Source: an uncultured Spartobacteria bacterium
GTDB lineage: Bacteria; Verrucomicrobiota; Verrucomicrobiia; Chthoniobacterales; JAATET01
Length of the DNA stretch: 64,000 bases
Assembly (NCBI GenBank): GCA_938011325.1
Contig: CALLUD010000007.1
Location: 310,001-374,000 of the forward strand
Direction: 5' to 3'
Shown here one piece after another: positions 34,279 to 43,209 of the stretch. A program made the translations under genes and the position numbers. Position 1 is the stretch's first letter. Every line of letters starts with the position of its first letter. The notes under the pieces are model-generated. The model saw only the letters and a program-made list of their open reading frames with translations. It was not told the DNA's origin and did no database searches.

Positions 34279-34736
34279 ATCGCGGCGCCTACCATCTCAT
34301 TACGCCGGAGGATTTGCACTGGCGGCCGTCGAACCTGATGCGCATCCCCAATGCCGACTATCTCGAGCGCACCGGCAGCGAGAAATTCGGGGCGCGGCTG
34401 TGGCGGCTGCCGCCGAAGAGTGCGAACACCCTCCACAAGCATATCCGGCAGGAGGAGTTTTATTTTGTGCTCGAGGGGACGGGGCGGATGCGCGTCGGCG
34501 ACGAGACGCTCACCGTGCCGAAGTATGGCGGCGTGCTGGTCCGGCCGGAAATCCTTCGACAGGTCTTCAACGACACGGAGGAGGAGGTTCTCTGGCTGAT
34601 CGTCGGCGCCCCGGAGGAGCTGGAATTTCTGCAAGGCTCGAAATCGACGGGCCTCGATCTCTCGCTCTTCTATCCGGTCGATCCGACGCAACTGCCTCCC
34701 GAGCTCGAGGGCGTGACATGGCCGCCGGCCGAATAG
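34275..34736 (+). CDS. Cupin-domain protein
   Basis: A 153-residue cupin. Motif 1 carries HKHIRQEEFYFVLEGTGRM with the His and Glu metal ligands, and motif 2 is VRPEILRQVFND, where the final His is not obvious, so metal binding may be altered. The overlap with the YCII-like gene indicates an operon. Function is unknown. It converges on the 502-residue hypothetical with a 22-nt gap. Confidence 0.82.
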   Translation: MNRGAYHLITPEDLHWRPSNLMRIPNADYLERTGSEKFGARLWRLPPKSANTLHKHIRQEEFYFVLEGTGRMRVGDETLTVPKYGGVLVRPEILRQVFNDTEEEVLWLIVGAPEELEFLQGSKSTGLDLSLFYPVDPTQLPPELEGVTWPPAE

Positions 34737-34758
34737 CCGACGGGCTCGAGAGCGGCGG

Positions 34759-36267
34759 CTATTTTACGAGCGCGGAGATCCGGCGGTAATTCCGGTCGGA
34801 CCACACGGAGCGATCCCAGTTGTCGCCGAGGGCGTCGAGCTGCTTGCGCAGGACGTCGAGGCGATTCCCGAGAGCCGCGCAGTTGGCGTATTCCGTGCGG
34901 ACCCCGATGCTGTCGGGATAGCGTTTCAGATACTCCTCGTAAACGGGGCTCACGAGATTCCAGACGACGTCGTTGAGGTAGAGGTCCTCCTGGTAGTTTG
35001 CGAGATCACTGATGCCGTTGGGCAGGATGAGCGGCAGATTTGCGCGCCAGTTGTCGGTCTCGACGCATTGCTGGCCAAACTTCACGACGTCCTGCGGCGA
35101 GCCATACCAGCGCGGTTGCAGATACCGCAATTTTGACGAGCAGGCGGCGTAGTTGTCCGGATGCCCGTTCATCGCGCGCCGGAACCACTCCTCCATGGTT
35201 GAGCGTCCGGTGCCCTGGCCGAGTTCCACGGAGAGCATCACGGTGGCCGCGAGGTAGTCGTCGGGATTCTTTTCGCAGGCATCGGTCAGGACGCGGTTTG
35301 CCTGCTCGAGGCGGTCGGCCATCAGTCGCCAGCCTTCCTGGGTGACCGTGTTGGCCCAGCCGCCGCCGCGCGCCTGCCAGGCCCATGCGGTGAGGAATAC
35401 GCCGCGCAATGCGGCGCGGACGGGATGCGTGGGGTTCTCGCGGGAAAACGCAGATTCGATCTCGTGCTCGATGGGGACGAGGCATTCACCATCCTCGACA
35501 TCGTCGAAGAGCTGGCGGGTGCGGAAGAAGAGGAGCTCGGTGGGCGGGTTCTCCTTCAGGAATGCGGAGAATTGCGCGCCGACTTCCGGCACGAAGCTGG
35601 GAATCTCGGCCCACGAGGGAGACAGGTCGTCGCGGAGGTCTTCGGGGTGGTTCTTTGTGTAGATGAGATTGCGCAGCAGGGTGCGGGTGGCGATCAACTT
35701 GAACAGCGGCGGGTAATTGCTCGCGTTCAACTTGCGAGTGCGGCGGATGTGGTCCTGTGCGCCGGCGTTGTCGTTGGAATGGCGGCCGTTGAAAATCCGG
35801 ATGTCGCAAATGCTCGCGATCAGCGGGTCGCGACAGCCCTTCTTGTAAGCCGCGGCGGCGAAGGCATCGCAGGTCTGCAAAATTCCCTGCCCGTAAAAGT
35901 CGTTCCAGACTGCAAAAACCGCGAACAGGCGCGCCGCCTGCCTGCCCTCGGCATGCCACGGTTTGTCGGGAGCGTTGGCGCGGTCGTATTCCGCAAGCGT
36001 CGCCGCTTCGATCCCGCGGAAGTAATCCTGCTTGTCGAGGTATTGTCCCACGAGACGATCCACATCGATCTCGCGCAGCGGAATCGGAATGGGTGCCTCC
36101 GCGCTGGCTGCCTCTTCGGCCGGAACATCCTCCTCCGGTTCGAAGGACGACATGGTGCGCCAGATCGTGATGCCTGCCGCCGCAAGACTCGCCAATGCCA
36201 GCAGCGAAACGAGGAGGGTCTTTGTGCGGGACGGCTTCGCAGGGGGCAACGGAGGCGGCGTGGGCAT
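34759..36267 (-). CDS. Membrane-anchored hypothetical protein, helical repeat type
   Basis: A 502-residue protein with a short Pro-rich cytoplasmic head, one membrane anchor (TLLVSLLALASLAAAGITIW, residues about 18-37) and a large periplasmic part rich in helices and aromatic residues (VWNDFYGQGILQTC, MEEWFRRAMNGHPDNYAAC, YEEYLKRYPDSIG). The second half looks like degenerate TPR repeats. I do not recognise a family with confidence; the architecture resembles uncharacterised DUF4034-type proteins. ATG 36267 is used; the frame is open to 36321. Confidence 0.68.
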   Translation of the reverse strand: MPTPPPLPPAKPSRTKTLLVSLLALASLAAAGITIWRTMSSFEPEEDVPAEEAASAEAPIPIPLREIDVDRLVGQYLDKQDYFRGIEAATLAEYDRANAPDKPWHAEGRQAARLFAVFAVWNDFYGQGILQTCDAFAAAAYKKGCRDPLIASICDIRIFNGRHSNDNAGAQDHIRRTRKLNASNYPPLFKLIATRTLLRNLIYTKNHPEDLRDDLSPSWAEIPSFVPEVGAQFSAFLKENPPTELLFFRTRQLFDDVEDGECLVPIEHEIESAFSRENPTHPVRAALRGVFLTAWAWQARGGGWANTVTQEGWRLMADRLEQANRVLTDACEKNPDDYLAATVMLSVELGQGTGRSTMEEWFRRAMNGHPDNYAACSSKLRYLQPRWYGSPQDVVKFGQQCVETDNWRANLPLILPNGISDLANYQEDLYLNDVVWNLVSPVYEEYLKRYPDSIGVRTEYANCAALGNRLDVLRKQLDALGDNWDRSVWSDRNYRRISALVK

Positions 36268-36372
36268 TGCCTTGGATAGGCAACGAAAAGCTTGGACGTC
36301 AACACGCGGCTCGCCTGGCACGAGCTGCCCGCTCCGGGCGCATTCCCGGAGCCGGCAGGTTTTCGAGCCAGG

Positions 36373-36828
36373 TCAGGGCTGGTCGGGAATTTCCGCCTCG
36401 ACGAGCTGGGTGAGGAGGGTGAGCGATTCCTGCCAGCCGAGGTAGCAGGCTTCGGCGGGGATGAGCGCCGGCACGCCTTCCTGCACGATGTGAAGTTCCG
36501 TGCCGCAGGAGACGGCGCGCAACTCGACGGTGGTGATCATTTCACCAGGCATGTTCGGATCGTCGAACTTGTCCGAGTAGCGCATGCGTTCGTTCGGGGT
36601 GAGTTCGAGGTAGCTCCCGCCGAAGGAGTGGCTCGTTCCGGTCGAGAAATTCGTGAATGCCATGTGGTAACTTCCGCCGACCCGGGCATCCAGTTTGTCG
36701 ACCGTGGCCGTGAAGCCATGCGGTGGAAGCCACTTGGCGAGCGCGGCGGGATCGAGGAAGGCGCGATAAATGCGGTCGGGGGTGGCGCGGAGGACACGGT
36801 GCAGGCGGATGGTGTGGGTGTTGCTCAT
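36373..36828 (-). CDS. SRPBCC (AHSA1-like) domain protein
   Basis: A 151-residue START/SRPBCC-fold protein of the AHSA1 type: RVLRATPDRIYRAFLDPAALAKWLPP at the start, YLELTPNERMRYSDKF in the middle and the C-terminal helix GWQESLTLLTQLVEAEIP. Such proteins bind hydrophobic ligands and are often linked to ECF42/YCII gene sets, as in this neighbourhood. The start is ATG 36828, divergent from the DUF1697 gene. Confidence 0.9.
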   Translation of the reverse strand: MSNTHTIRLHRVLRATPDRIYRAFLDPAALAKWLPPHGFTATVDKLDARVGGSYHMAFTNFSTGTSHSFGGSYLELTPNERMRYSDKFDDPNMPGEMITTVELRAVSCGTELHIVQEGVPALIPAEACYLGWQESLTLLTQLVEAEIPDQP

Positions 36829-36943
36829 TTGGAAAACAGGTTCATCTCTACGACGAACGGGGCGGCGCGATCCGGACAACACCCGCAAAGTGGTCGCGCT
36901 CGCGAATTGAATCGCCGGTGCATTCACGGCAGGCTGGCTTTCG

Positions 36944-37495
36944 ATGAAGCGGACGGTTTACGTGATTCTCTTTCGAGGCGTCGGCGGGAAGACACAGCTG
37001 CCGACCAAGCCGCTGCGCGAGAAGCTCACGGAGGCGGGATTCGAAAATGTCGCGACCTACATCAACAGCGGGAATGCGGTGGTGCGCAGCCGGCTCTCGC
37101 GTGGCAAGGTCGTTGCGACGATTGCGGAGCTGTGCCGGCGGGAGTTTGGATTCGGGAAGGCGATCTTCGCTCCGACGCTCGAGGAGTGGGAGGCGGTGAT
37201 TGCGGGCAATCCCTTTCCTGCGCAGGCGGAGGCTGCGCCGACTACCGTGCACGCGGCGCTGCTTGAGAGCGTGCCCGATCCGGCGAATGTCGCACGCGTG
37301 CGTGCCTGCGCCGTGGACGGCGAGGATCTGCAGGTGATCGACCGCGTCGCCTATCTGCACACGCCGAACGGATTCGGCCGCTGCAAGATGGCGGAGAAAT
37401 TCGACGCGTGGATCGGCGTCGAAAACACCGCGCGCAACTGGAACACCGTGCTCCGCCTCGCGGCTCTCGGTCGCGAGGCTGCGGAGCGGCCGTGA
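36944..37495 (+). CDS. DUF1697 protein
   Basis: A 183-residue DUF1697 protein: VYVILFRGVGGKTQLPTKPL start, TYINSGNAVVR, and the closing region YLHTPNGFGRCKMAEKFDA with the Asn/Arg/Asn residues of the family (NTARNWNTVLRL). In the first motif the usual 'LRGINVGG' reads 'FRGVGGK'. The function is unknown. It is divergent from the SRPBCC gene and converges on the GH92 gene with a 2-nt gap. Confidence 0.9.
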   Translation: MKRTVYVILFRGVGGKTQLPTKPLREKLTEAGFENVATYINSGNAVVRSRLSRGKVVATIAELCRREFGFGKAIFAPTLEEWEAVIAGNPFPAQAEAAPTTVHAALLESVPDPANVARVRACAVDGEDLQVIDRVAYLHTPNGFGRCKMAEKFDAWIGVENTARNWNTVLRLAALGREAAERP

Positions 37496-37497
37496 GG

Positions 37498-39627
37498 CTA
37501 CTCCTTTGAGGTGCGAACGACGATCTTCGCTTCTCGCGCGAGATCGGCGTGAGGGATGAACCAACCGTCGAGCGGCTTCCCGTCGACCGTGATTTCCTTC
37601 AACTTCCGGCCCTCTCCCGATTTCGTGATGGTGAAGGTTCCCTCCGGCAGGTGCACGGTCGTCCGATCGAAGATCGGAACGCTCACGATGTAGTCGTCAT
37701 CGGCCGGCGAGTAGGGATAAAGGCCGATCGCCGCGAACACATACCACGATGACATCTCGCCGGCGTCGTCCATCCCGGCGAGCGTTTTGCCGCTTTCCAT
37801 TCCGTAAAACCGCTCGAGACACTCGTCGATGATCGCCTGCGATTTCTCCGGCTTGCCGACGAAATGGTAGAGCCACGGAAAACCGTGGTCGGGCTGGTTG
37901 CCGTGGCAATACTGGCCGATGAAGCTGTTTACGTTCATCGCGATGTGCTGCGGGTTCCACGGAATCGAGAACAGCTTGTCGAGCTGGGCCTCGAATTTTT
38001 CCGGCGTGCCGTAGAGCTTGATGAGGCCCTCGGTGTCGTGCGGCGCGAAGAATGTCGACTGCCACGCATTGGCCTCGCGATACATGTATTCGTAGTAGGG
38101 AAACTGCGGATCGAACGGCTCGACCCAGTTGCCGTTTTCGAGGCGCCCGCGCATGAGTCCCGTATCCGCGTCGAAGACGTTTTTGTAATTCTGCGAGCGC
38201 CTCATGAACGTCTCGTAGTCGTCTTCGCGACCGAGTTCCTTCGCGAGGAGGGCGATTGCGTAATCGTCGTAGGCGTATTCGAGCGTCTTGGTGACGCCGG
38301 CCTTCGCTTTCGTTTCGACATTCGGATTCTCGATCACGGGCGTCGAGACGTAGCCCTTCTCGATGTATTCCGCGACATGGGGCCGCGCGCGGCGGTTCTC
38401 GACGGTGGCGTTTTTCACGAGAAGTTCGTAGGCCTGGTCGACATCGAAGCCCCGCAGGCCGCGAAGATAGGAACCCGTGATGAATGGCGCCGCGTGGTCA
38501 CCGTGGAAAAACGTGGGCATGAACCCGGTGCACTCGCCGCGATCGATCATCGACTGGATCACGTCGTTGGTGACCCCGGGTTCGAGCCAGCCGAGCAGGA
38601 CGAGCTTGTTGCGGTAGTCGTCCCAGAGCGAGGGGATTTCGTAGTATTCGAAATCCTTCTTCACGACCTCGCCGTTTTCATTGCGAAACTCGCCGTTCAC
38701 GTCGCTGCGAAGCGCCGGCCACAGGAACGAGCGATAGAGGCAGGAGTAGAAAAGCCGCGTTTGTTTCTCCGTGCCGCCGGTGACCTGAATCTTCGACAAA
38801 AGCGTCTCCCACGTTTCCGAGGCCGCGTTGCGCACCTGCTCGAATGTCCGCCCGGCCAGCTCCTTTTCAGCGTTGAGCTTCGCGTTGTCGGTGTTGACCC
38901 AGGACAGCCCGATGCGAATCTCCAGCGGCTCGTCGCCCTCGGCGAATTCCACCACGGGAACCTTGCGCTCGCTTCCCTCCAGCATCCGGATGCCGGTGAT
39001 GTCGTGGTTGGTGGTCGCGTGAAAGTAAACCTTGTTGCGGCCGGTGTCCTGGTAGCCGCGGAAGGCATTTTTCCCGTCCTGCTCGATCTTCCAGTCGCGC
39101 ACGCGCTCGTTCGAGATGCCGAGATCGGCGATGAGCTTTTTCTCCGCGCCTTTTGGGTAGTGGTAACGGTGAAAACCGCCGCGCAGCGTGGAGGTCAGCT
39201 CCACATTGATGCCGTGCCGCTTGAGCAGGACCTGATAATAGCCGGGGTGCGCCGACTCGTTTTCATGGGAGAACGGCGAGGCGAAATCGTTGGGATCGAT
39301 CTCGCCGGCAGCTGGCATGAGCGGAATGTGGCAGAGATTCCAGTGGCCCTTGTTCGTGTGGGTGAAGGCGTGGATCTCGGTGTCCTCGTATTCGTAGCCC
39401 GCGCCGCTCCCCCATTCAGTGATCGGGCTGAGCTGGGCCATGGCCATCGGCACCGACGAACCGGGGAAGGTCAATCCCGCCCAGACCCGCCACGGCGGCT
39501 CGAACCCGATGTCTCGAACATCGGTGATTGGCGCTGTGCCGAGGAAGGGATCGACGTAGTCCACGAGCGGGGTTTCCGCGCGCAAGGTTGCCGTCGTGAT
39601 GGCCAGAATGAGGGGGAGTTTCCGCAT
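37498..39627 (-). CDS. Exported GH92 alpha-mannosidase
   Basis: A 709-residue glycoside hydrolase family 92 enzyme, a calcium-dependent exo-acting alpha-mannosidase trimming mannans or N-glycans outside the cytoplasm. A short signal peptide (MRKLPLILAITTATLRA) precedes VDYVDPFLGT. The N-terminal beta domain shows HTNKGHWNLCHIPLMP; the (alpha/alpha)6 domain shows GFMPTFFHGDHA, HGNQPDHGFPWLY and the catalytic-base region GMDDAGEMSSWYVFAAIGLYP. The GH92 consensus there has Gly-Asn-Asp-Asp; here Met replaces Asn while both Asp are kept. The linkage specificity (1,2, 1,3 or 1,6) cannot be decided. A 160-nt gap upstream separates it from the divergent LOG-family gene. Confidence 0.96.
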   Translation of the reverse strand: MRKLPLILAITTATLRAETPLVDYVDPFLGTAPITDVRDIGFEPPWRVWAGLTFPGSSVPMAMAQLSPITEWGSGAGYEYEDTEIHAFTHTNKGHWNLCHIPLMPAAGEIDPNDFASPFSHENESAHPGYYQVLLKRHGINVELTSTLRGGFHRYHYPKGAEKKLIADLGISNERVRDWKIEQDGKNAFRGYQDTGRNKVYFHATTNHDITGIRMLEGSERKVPVVEFAEGDEPLEIRIGLSWVNTDNAKLNAEKELAGRTFEQVRNAASETWETLLSKIQVTGGTEKQTRLFYSCLYRSFLWPALRSDVNGEFRNENGEVVKKDFEYYEIPSLWDDYRNKLVLLGWLEPGVTNDVIQSMIDRGECTGFMPTFFHGDHAAPFITGSYLRGLRGFDVDQAYELLVKNATVENRRARPHVAEYIEKGYVSTPVIENPNVETKAKAGVTKTLEYAYDDYAIALLAKELGREDDYETFMRRSQNYKNVFDADTGLMRGRLENGNWVEPFDPQFPYYEYMYREANAWQSTFFAPHDTEGLIKLYGTPEKFEAQLDKLFSIPWNPQHIAMNVNSFIGQYCHGNQPDHGFPWLYHFVGKPEKSQAIIDECLERFYGMESGKTLAGMDDAGEMSSWYVFAAIGLYPYSPADDDYIVSVPIFDRTTVHLPEGTFTITKSGEGRKLKEITVDGKPLDGWFIPHADLAREAKIVVRTSKE

Positions 39628-39787
39628 TGGTGTGTGAACCCGGGGGCGTGGGCAGAGTTGCGCCGAGCGTAGCGATCCGGAAGCTGGATTGCAGGAAAAT
39701 CACGACGCGTCGTGGCCGTGGAAGAGGTCCTTTTCATGCAGATAGGCCCGGTTCGTGCTACCGGTGGAGGGGAACTGTAGTTGACGT

Positions 39788-40888
39788 ATGGCCAAGATCA
39801 GACTTTCCGGCACCGTTTTGGGCGCAGACGATCCCCACCGTGCCACCCGTGCGAAGTTGCTTTACCTGCTCTTTGCCGCCGGCTGGGACATCTACAACTC
39901 GAATGGCGACCAGCGCATCACGCTTTCGAACATCGAGAAAAAGATCGTCGAGTCCGATGCCTTCGTCTTCACGCCCGGGGCGACGCTCGAAGACATGTTC
40001 AAGGCCATCTCGATTTTCGTGGGTTTCCAGACGCTCGACCGGAACCTCGCGGGCAAGCCTGCGGTGATCCTGAACGAAGACAAATCCTGGGATCCGTTTT
40101 TTTCGCTGCTCTCGCATCTGCAAAAGATGGGAACGGTGAAGCAGGAATTTCGGGATTTTCTGATGCCCGTGGACACTCCCGAAGAGGTTATCGACGCGCT
40201 GAAGCTCGCGCAGATACGCGGCATTCCCGATCCCGGCCGGCGCAAGATCGGCGAGCCGAAAGCCAGCGTGATCGAGGCGCCGGTTCCCGACGATTACATC
40301 GGCAATGCGTGTGTCTTTTGCTCCGCCTCGCTGGAGGATCCGCATTATCTGGAGGACGGAGAGACGCTCGGCCGCATGCTCGCGGAGAACAGGATTGGCT
40401 GCGTCTCGGGCGCGGGTCGATCGGGCATCATGGGCGCGGTCGTCAAAGGCTCCGTCGAGGCAGGGGGCTGGGCCGCGGGTTCGAATGTGCCGCACATCAT
40501 CGAGATTGAGGGACTGCCGGACGGCCTTTCCTGCTTCTGGCCGCGTCCGGACATCTACACCCGCATGGAGGTGATGATCGAAAATTCCGATGCGTTCATC
40601 ATCTTCCCGGGCGGTGCGGGCACCGTGCAGGAAATGCTGGCGTTGATGATCTTCAAGCACCAGAAGAACCCCGTGATGGACGGGAAGCCGGTCGTGATCT
40701 TCAACCGGCCGAACCATCTCGGCGAGTTCTTCTGGGACCCGCTGATCGATCTGCTCAGCGATCTTTGCCAGCCGGGCGACTTTCTCGTGGCGCGCGAGAT
40801 GGACGATCTCCTCCGCGCGATCCAGCCGGGAATGAAGCGGCGGCGCCGGGCCGAGGTCTCCGGAATGGCGACCGAGCTCGCGGCTTGA
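39788..40888 (+). CDS. LOG-family protein with an extra N-terminal domain
   Basis: A 366-residue protein. The C-terminal half is a Rossmann-like LOG domain (lysine-decarboxylase-like, cytokinin-activating phosphoribohydrolase family) with the signature PGGAGTVQE and SGAGRSGIMGAVVKG. The N-terminal 165 residues (DAFVFTPGATLEDMFKAISI, then FVGFQTLDRNLAGKPAVILN) look like a second, degenerate copy of the same fold without the PGGxGT loop. Members hydrolyse nucleoside monophosphates to base plus ribose phosphate; for this two-domain subgroup the substrate is not known. It is a single-gene unit. Confidence 0.88.
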   Translation: MAKIRLSGTVLGADDPHRATRAKLLYLLFAAGWDIYNSNGDQRITLSNIEKKIVESDAFVFTPGATLEDMFKAISIFVGFQTLDRNLAGKPAVILNEDKSWDPFFSLLSHLQKMGTVKQEFRDFLMPVDTPEEVIDALKLAQIRGIPDPGRRKIGEPKASVIEAPVPDDYIGNACVFCSASLEDPHYLEDGETLGRMLAENRIGCVSGAGRSGIMGAVVKGSVEAGGWAAGSNVPHIIEIEGLPDGLSCFWPRPDIYTRMEVMIENSDAFIIFPGGAGTVQEMLALMIFKHQKNPVMDGKPVVIFNRPNHLGEFFWDPLIDLLSDLCQPGDFLVAREMDDLLRAIQPGMKRRRRAEVSGMATELAA

Positions 40889-40945
40889 GTGCCGCGAACT
40901 CGAAACGCCCGCCTGCTCAGCGGCGGCACCACTGCGTCAGTGTGC

Positions 40946-41338
40946 TCAAGCCCGCGATCTGTGGATCAACCCGAGGAAGGCGCGACGTTCCACCCATAGC
41001 AGGAAGAGCGTGAGCGCGACGATCGCGATCAGGATCGGGTTGAGCAGCGGCCCCTGAATCAGCACGTGGAACGCGATGATGTTCACGATGATCGGGCCGA
41101 GCACGAGCAGGCCGAGATTTCGCGTGAGCGGAATGGCCACGAGAATCCCGCCGATCAGCTCACAGACCTTCACGAACGTCATGTAGCCGGTCGGTTGGAA
41201 GGCCCGCATGAAGTGCGACAGAGCGGAGTCGTCGTTGGGTGGCGGGGGCACCTCCACGAGATTGAACAGGACCATCGAGGAGAACGCGATGAACATGAGG
41301 CCAAGAATGGCGCCGGCGACTGTTGGAATGTGTTTCAT
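40946..41338 (-). CDS. DoxX-like membrane protein
   Basis: A 130-residue protein with four predicted membrane helices (AGAILGLMFIAFSSMVLFNL, VCELIGGILVAIPL, LGLLVLGPIIVNIIAFHVLI, LIAIVALTLFLLWV), the size and pattern of the DoxX-like family. Function is unknown; some relatives take part in redox or thiosulfate metabolism. The start is ATG 41338; the frame is open 22 codons upstream. Of the 233 nt between this gene and prfC, the only noteworthy element is a small dyad, ccggagg/cctccgg, near 41470. Confidence 0.82.
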   Translation of the reverse strand: MKHIPTVAGAILGLMFIAFSSMVLFNLVEVPPPPNDDSALSHFMRAFQPTGYMTFVKVCELIGGILVAIPLTRNLGLLVLGPIIVNIIAFHVLIQGPLLNPILIAIVALTLFLLWVERRAFLGLIHRSRA

Positions 41339-41571
41339 GACGCGGAATGGTTGGCGGAAGGATGCACTGCGGGCTTTGCGCAAGGCAACCGCCGCTTGAT
41401 ACACAGAGGGAATGGGATGGCCGTTTTCATGGGCGTTCAGGAATGAGGTTCATGACTGCGACGAATCAGCAGGCCTCCGGAGGACAAAAAAAATCGCTGC
41501 CCGTGTCGTGATCCCCAGCGCGCGAAAGAGGTTGGCTGTCGCGCGTTAGCGACTACGTTTCTCGCTTTTCC

Positions 41572-43197
41572 ATGTCTGGCCCGTCGACCGAATTGAAAAT
41601 CAGTCCCGCCGCCGCCCGCGAAATCGGGCGACGCCGCACCTTTGCCATCATTTCGCATCCGGATGCCGGCAAGACCACGCTGACCGAGAAATTTCTCCTC
41701 TACGGCGGGGCGGTGCAGCTTGCAGGAACGGTCACTGCGCGCAAGGATCAGCGCGCGACGACGAGCGACTGGATGGAACTCGAGCGCCAGCGCGGCATCT
41801 CGGTGTCGTCGACCGTGCTGCAATTCGAATACGGTGGCTGCGTGGTGAACCTGCTCGACACGCCGGGCCACAAGGATTTCTCGGAGGATACCTACCGGGT
41901 GCTCACGGCCGTGGACGCGGCGGTGATGGTCGTTGACGCCGCGAAGGGCATCGAGACCCAGACGCGGAAGCTGTTCGAGGTCTGCCGGCAACGTGGGGTG
42001 CCGATCTTCACGTTCATGAACAAGCTCGACCGTCCTTCGAAGCCGCCGCTCGAGCTGCTCGACGAGCTGGAGAACGTGCTGGGGATTCACGCGCTTCCGA
42101 TGAACTGGCCGCTCGGCAGCGGCGTGGAATTTCGTGGCGTGTTCGACCGACGGACGAATGAAGTGCATCTCTTCGAGCGCACAAGACTCGGTGCCTATCG
42201 CGCTCCCGAGCAGGTGGGCGGGGTGGACGATCCGTTTGTGAAGGAGGCGATGTCGCCGGATGTCTACGCGGCATTTCGTGAGGAGATCGACCTGCTCGAA
42301 GGCGCCGGCGCGGAGTTCGACCTTGCCGAGGTGCGCGCGGGCCGGCTCACGCCGGTCTTTTTCGGCAGCGCGATGAACAACTTCGGCGTGCAACTGCTGC
42401 TGGATCGCTTTCTCGAGCTGGCGCCGCCGCCTGCTCCGCGTGAAACCGCCACGGGGTCGGTCGAGCCGACGAACGCAGCGTTCTCGGGCTTCGTTTTCAA
42501 GATTCAGGCGAACATGAACCCGAAGCACCGCGACCGTGTCGCGTTCATCCGCATTGTCTCCGGCGAGTTCAATCGCGACATGACGGTGATTCATCCGCGC
42601 ACGGGAAAACCGGTGCGACTGTCGAACTCGCAGCGCCTCTTCGCGCAGGAGCGTGAGACGGTGGATGCGGCGTGGGCGGGCGACGTCGTTGGCATTGTGG
42701 GAAACCAGGATTTTCAGATCGGCGACACACTCTCGGAGGACCCGACGATTCGATTCGATGAGATTCCGCGTTTCGCGCCGGAATGCTTCGCCTACATCCA
42801 CAGTGGAAGCACCGCGACGGGGAAACGCTTCCGAGAGGGGCTCGAGCAACTGCTGCGCGAGGGAGTTGCACAGTCGTTTCAGCTGAAGGATTCCATCACG
42901 AGAACGCATCTGCTCGGCGCGGTCGGCCCGCTGCAGTTCGAGGTTCTTCAATACCGTCTCGATGGGGAATACGGCGCGCCCTGCCGCATCGAGAATGCAC
43001 CGTGGTCGGTCGCCCGATGGGTGCGCGCAAAGGATGGTGATCTGCCGGATCTCGTCATGCCGACGGGCACGGCGCTCGCCTTGGACGAGGCAGGCGCGAC
43101 CGTCGTGCTGCTGCCGAGTCAGTGGGGCTTGAGCTACTTCGAGAGCAAGAATCCCGACATCGAGATTTCCCCGCTGCCATTTCGAAACGTGGTGTAA
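41572..43197 (+). CDS. prfC: Peptide chain release factor 3
   Basis: A 541-residue translational GTPase that removes RF1/RF2 from the ribosome after termination. The G1 loop ISHPDAGKTTLTEKFL, switch region RGISVSSTVLQFEY, DTPGHKDFSEDTYR and NKLDRP (G4) are all present; the RF3-type domain II and C-terminal region (RFAPECFAYIHS, GVAQSFQLKD, GPLQFEVLQYRL) follow. The length is standard. The helicase gene starts 12 nt after the stop, so they could share a transcript. Confidence 0.97.
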   Translation: MSGPSTELKISPAAAREIGRRRTFAIISHPDAGKTTLTEKFLLYGGAVQLAGTVTARKDQRATTSDWMELERQRGISVSSTVLQFEYGGCVVNLLDTPGHKDFSEDTYRVLTAVDAAVMVVDAAKGIETQTRKLFEVCRQRGVPIFTFMNKLDRPSKPPLELLDELENVLGIHALPMNWPLGSGVEFRGVFDRRTNEVHLFERTRLGAYRAPEQVGGVDDPFVKEAMSPDVYAAFREEIDLLEGAGAEFDLAEVRAGRLTPVFFGSAMNNFGVQLLLDRFLELAPPPAPRETATGSVEPTNAAFSGFVFKIQANMNPKHRDRVAFIRIVSGEFNRDMTVIHPRTGKPVRLSNSQRLFAQERETVDAAWAGDVVGIVGNQDFQIGDTLSEDPTIRFDEIPRFAPECFAYIHSGSTATGKRFREGLEQLLREGVAQSFQLKDSITRTHLLGAVGPLQFEVLQYRLDGEYGAPCRIENAPWSVARWVRAKDGDLPDLVMPTGTALALDEAGATVVLLPSQWGLSYFESKNPDIEISPLPFRNVV

Positions 43198-43209
43198 CGT
43201 GGCGGTGCT

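Noticed and set aside
34275..34736. Phosphomannose isomerase-type assignment of the second cupin
   Set aside because: Only the general cupin motif 1 is visible; motif 2 lacks a clear metal His, and no family-specific residues support an isomerase.
37498..39627. GH92 enzyme as inactive because of GMDDAGEMSSW
   Set aside because: The Asn-to-Met change leaves both catalytic-region Asp residues and the other conserved blocks intact, so inactivity cannot be claimed.
37864..39672. A 602-codon open frame opposite the GH92 gene
   Set aside because: Antisense shadow of a GC-rich gene with complete GH92 motifs.
41451..41510. 19-codon plus-strand frame MTATNQQASGGQ... before prfC
   Set aside because: Too short, no lipobox or membrane segment and no supporting context.
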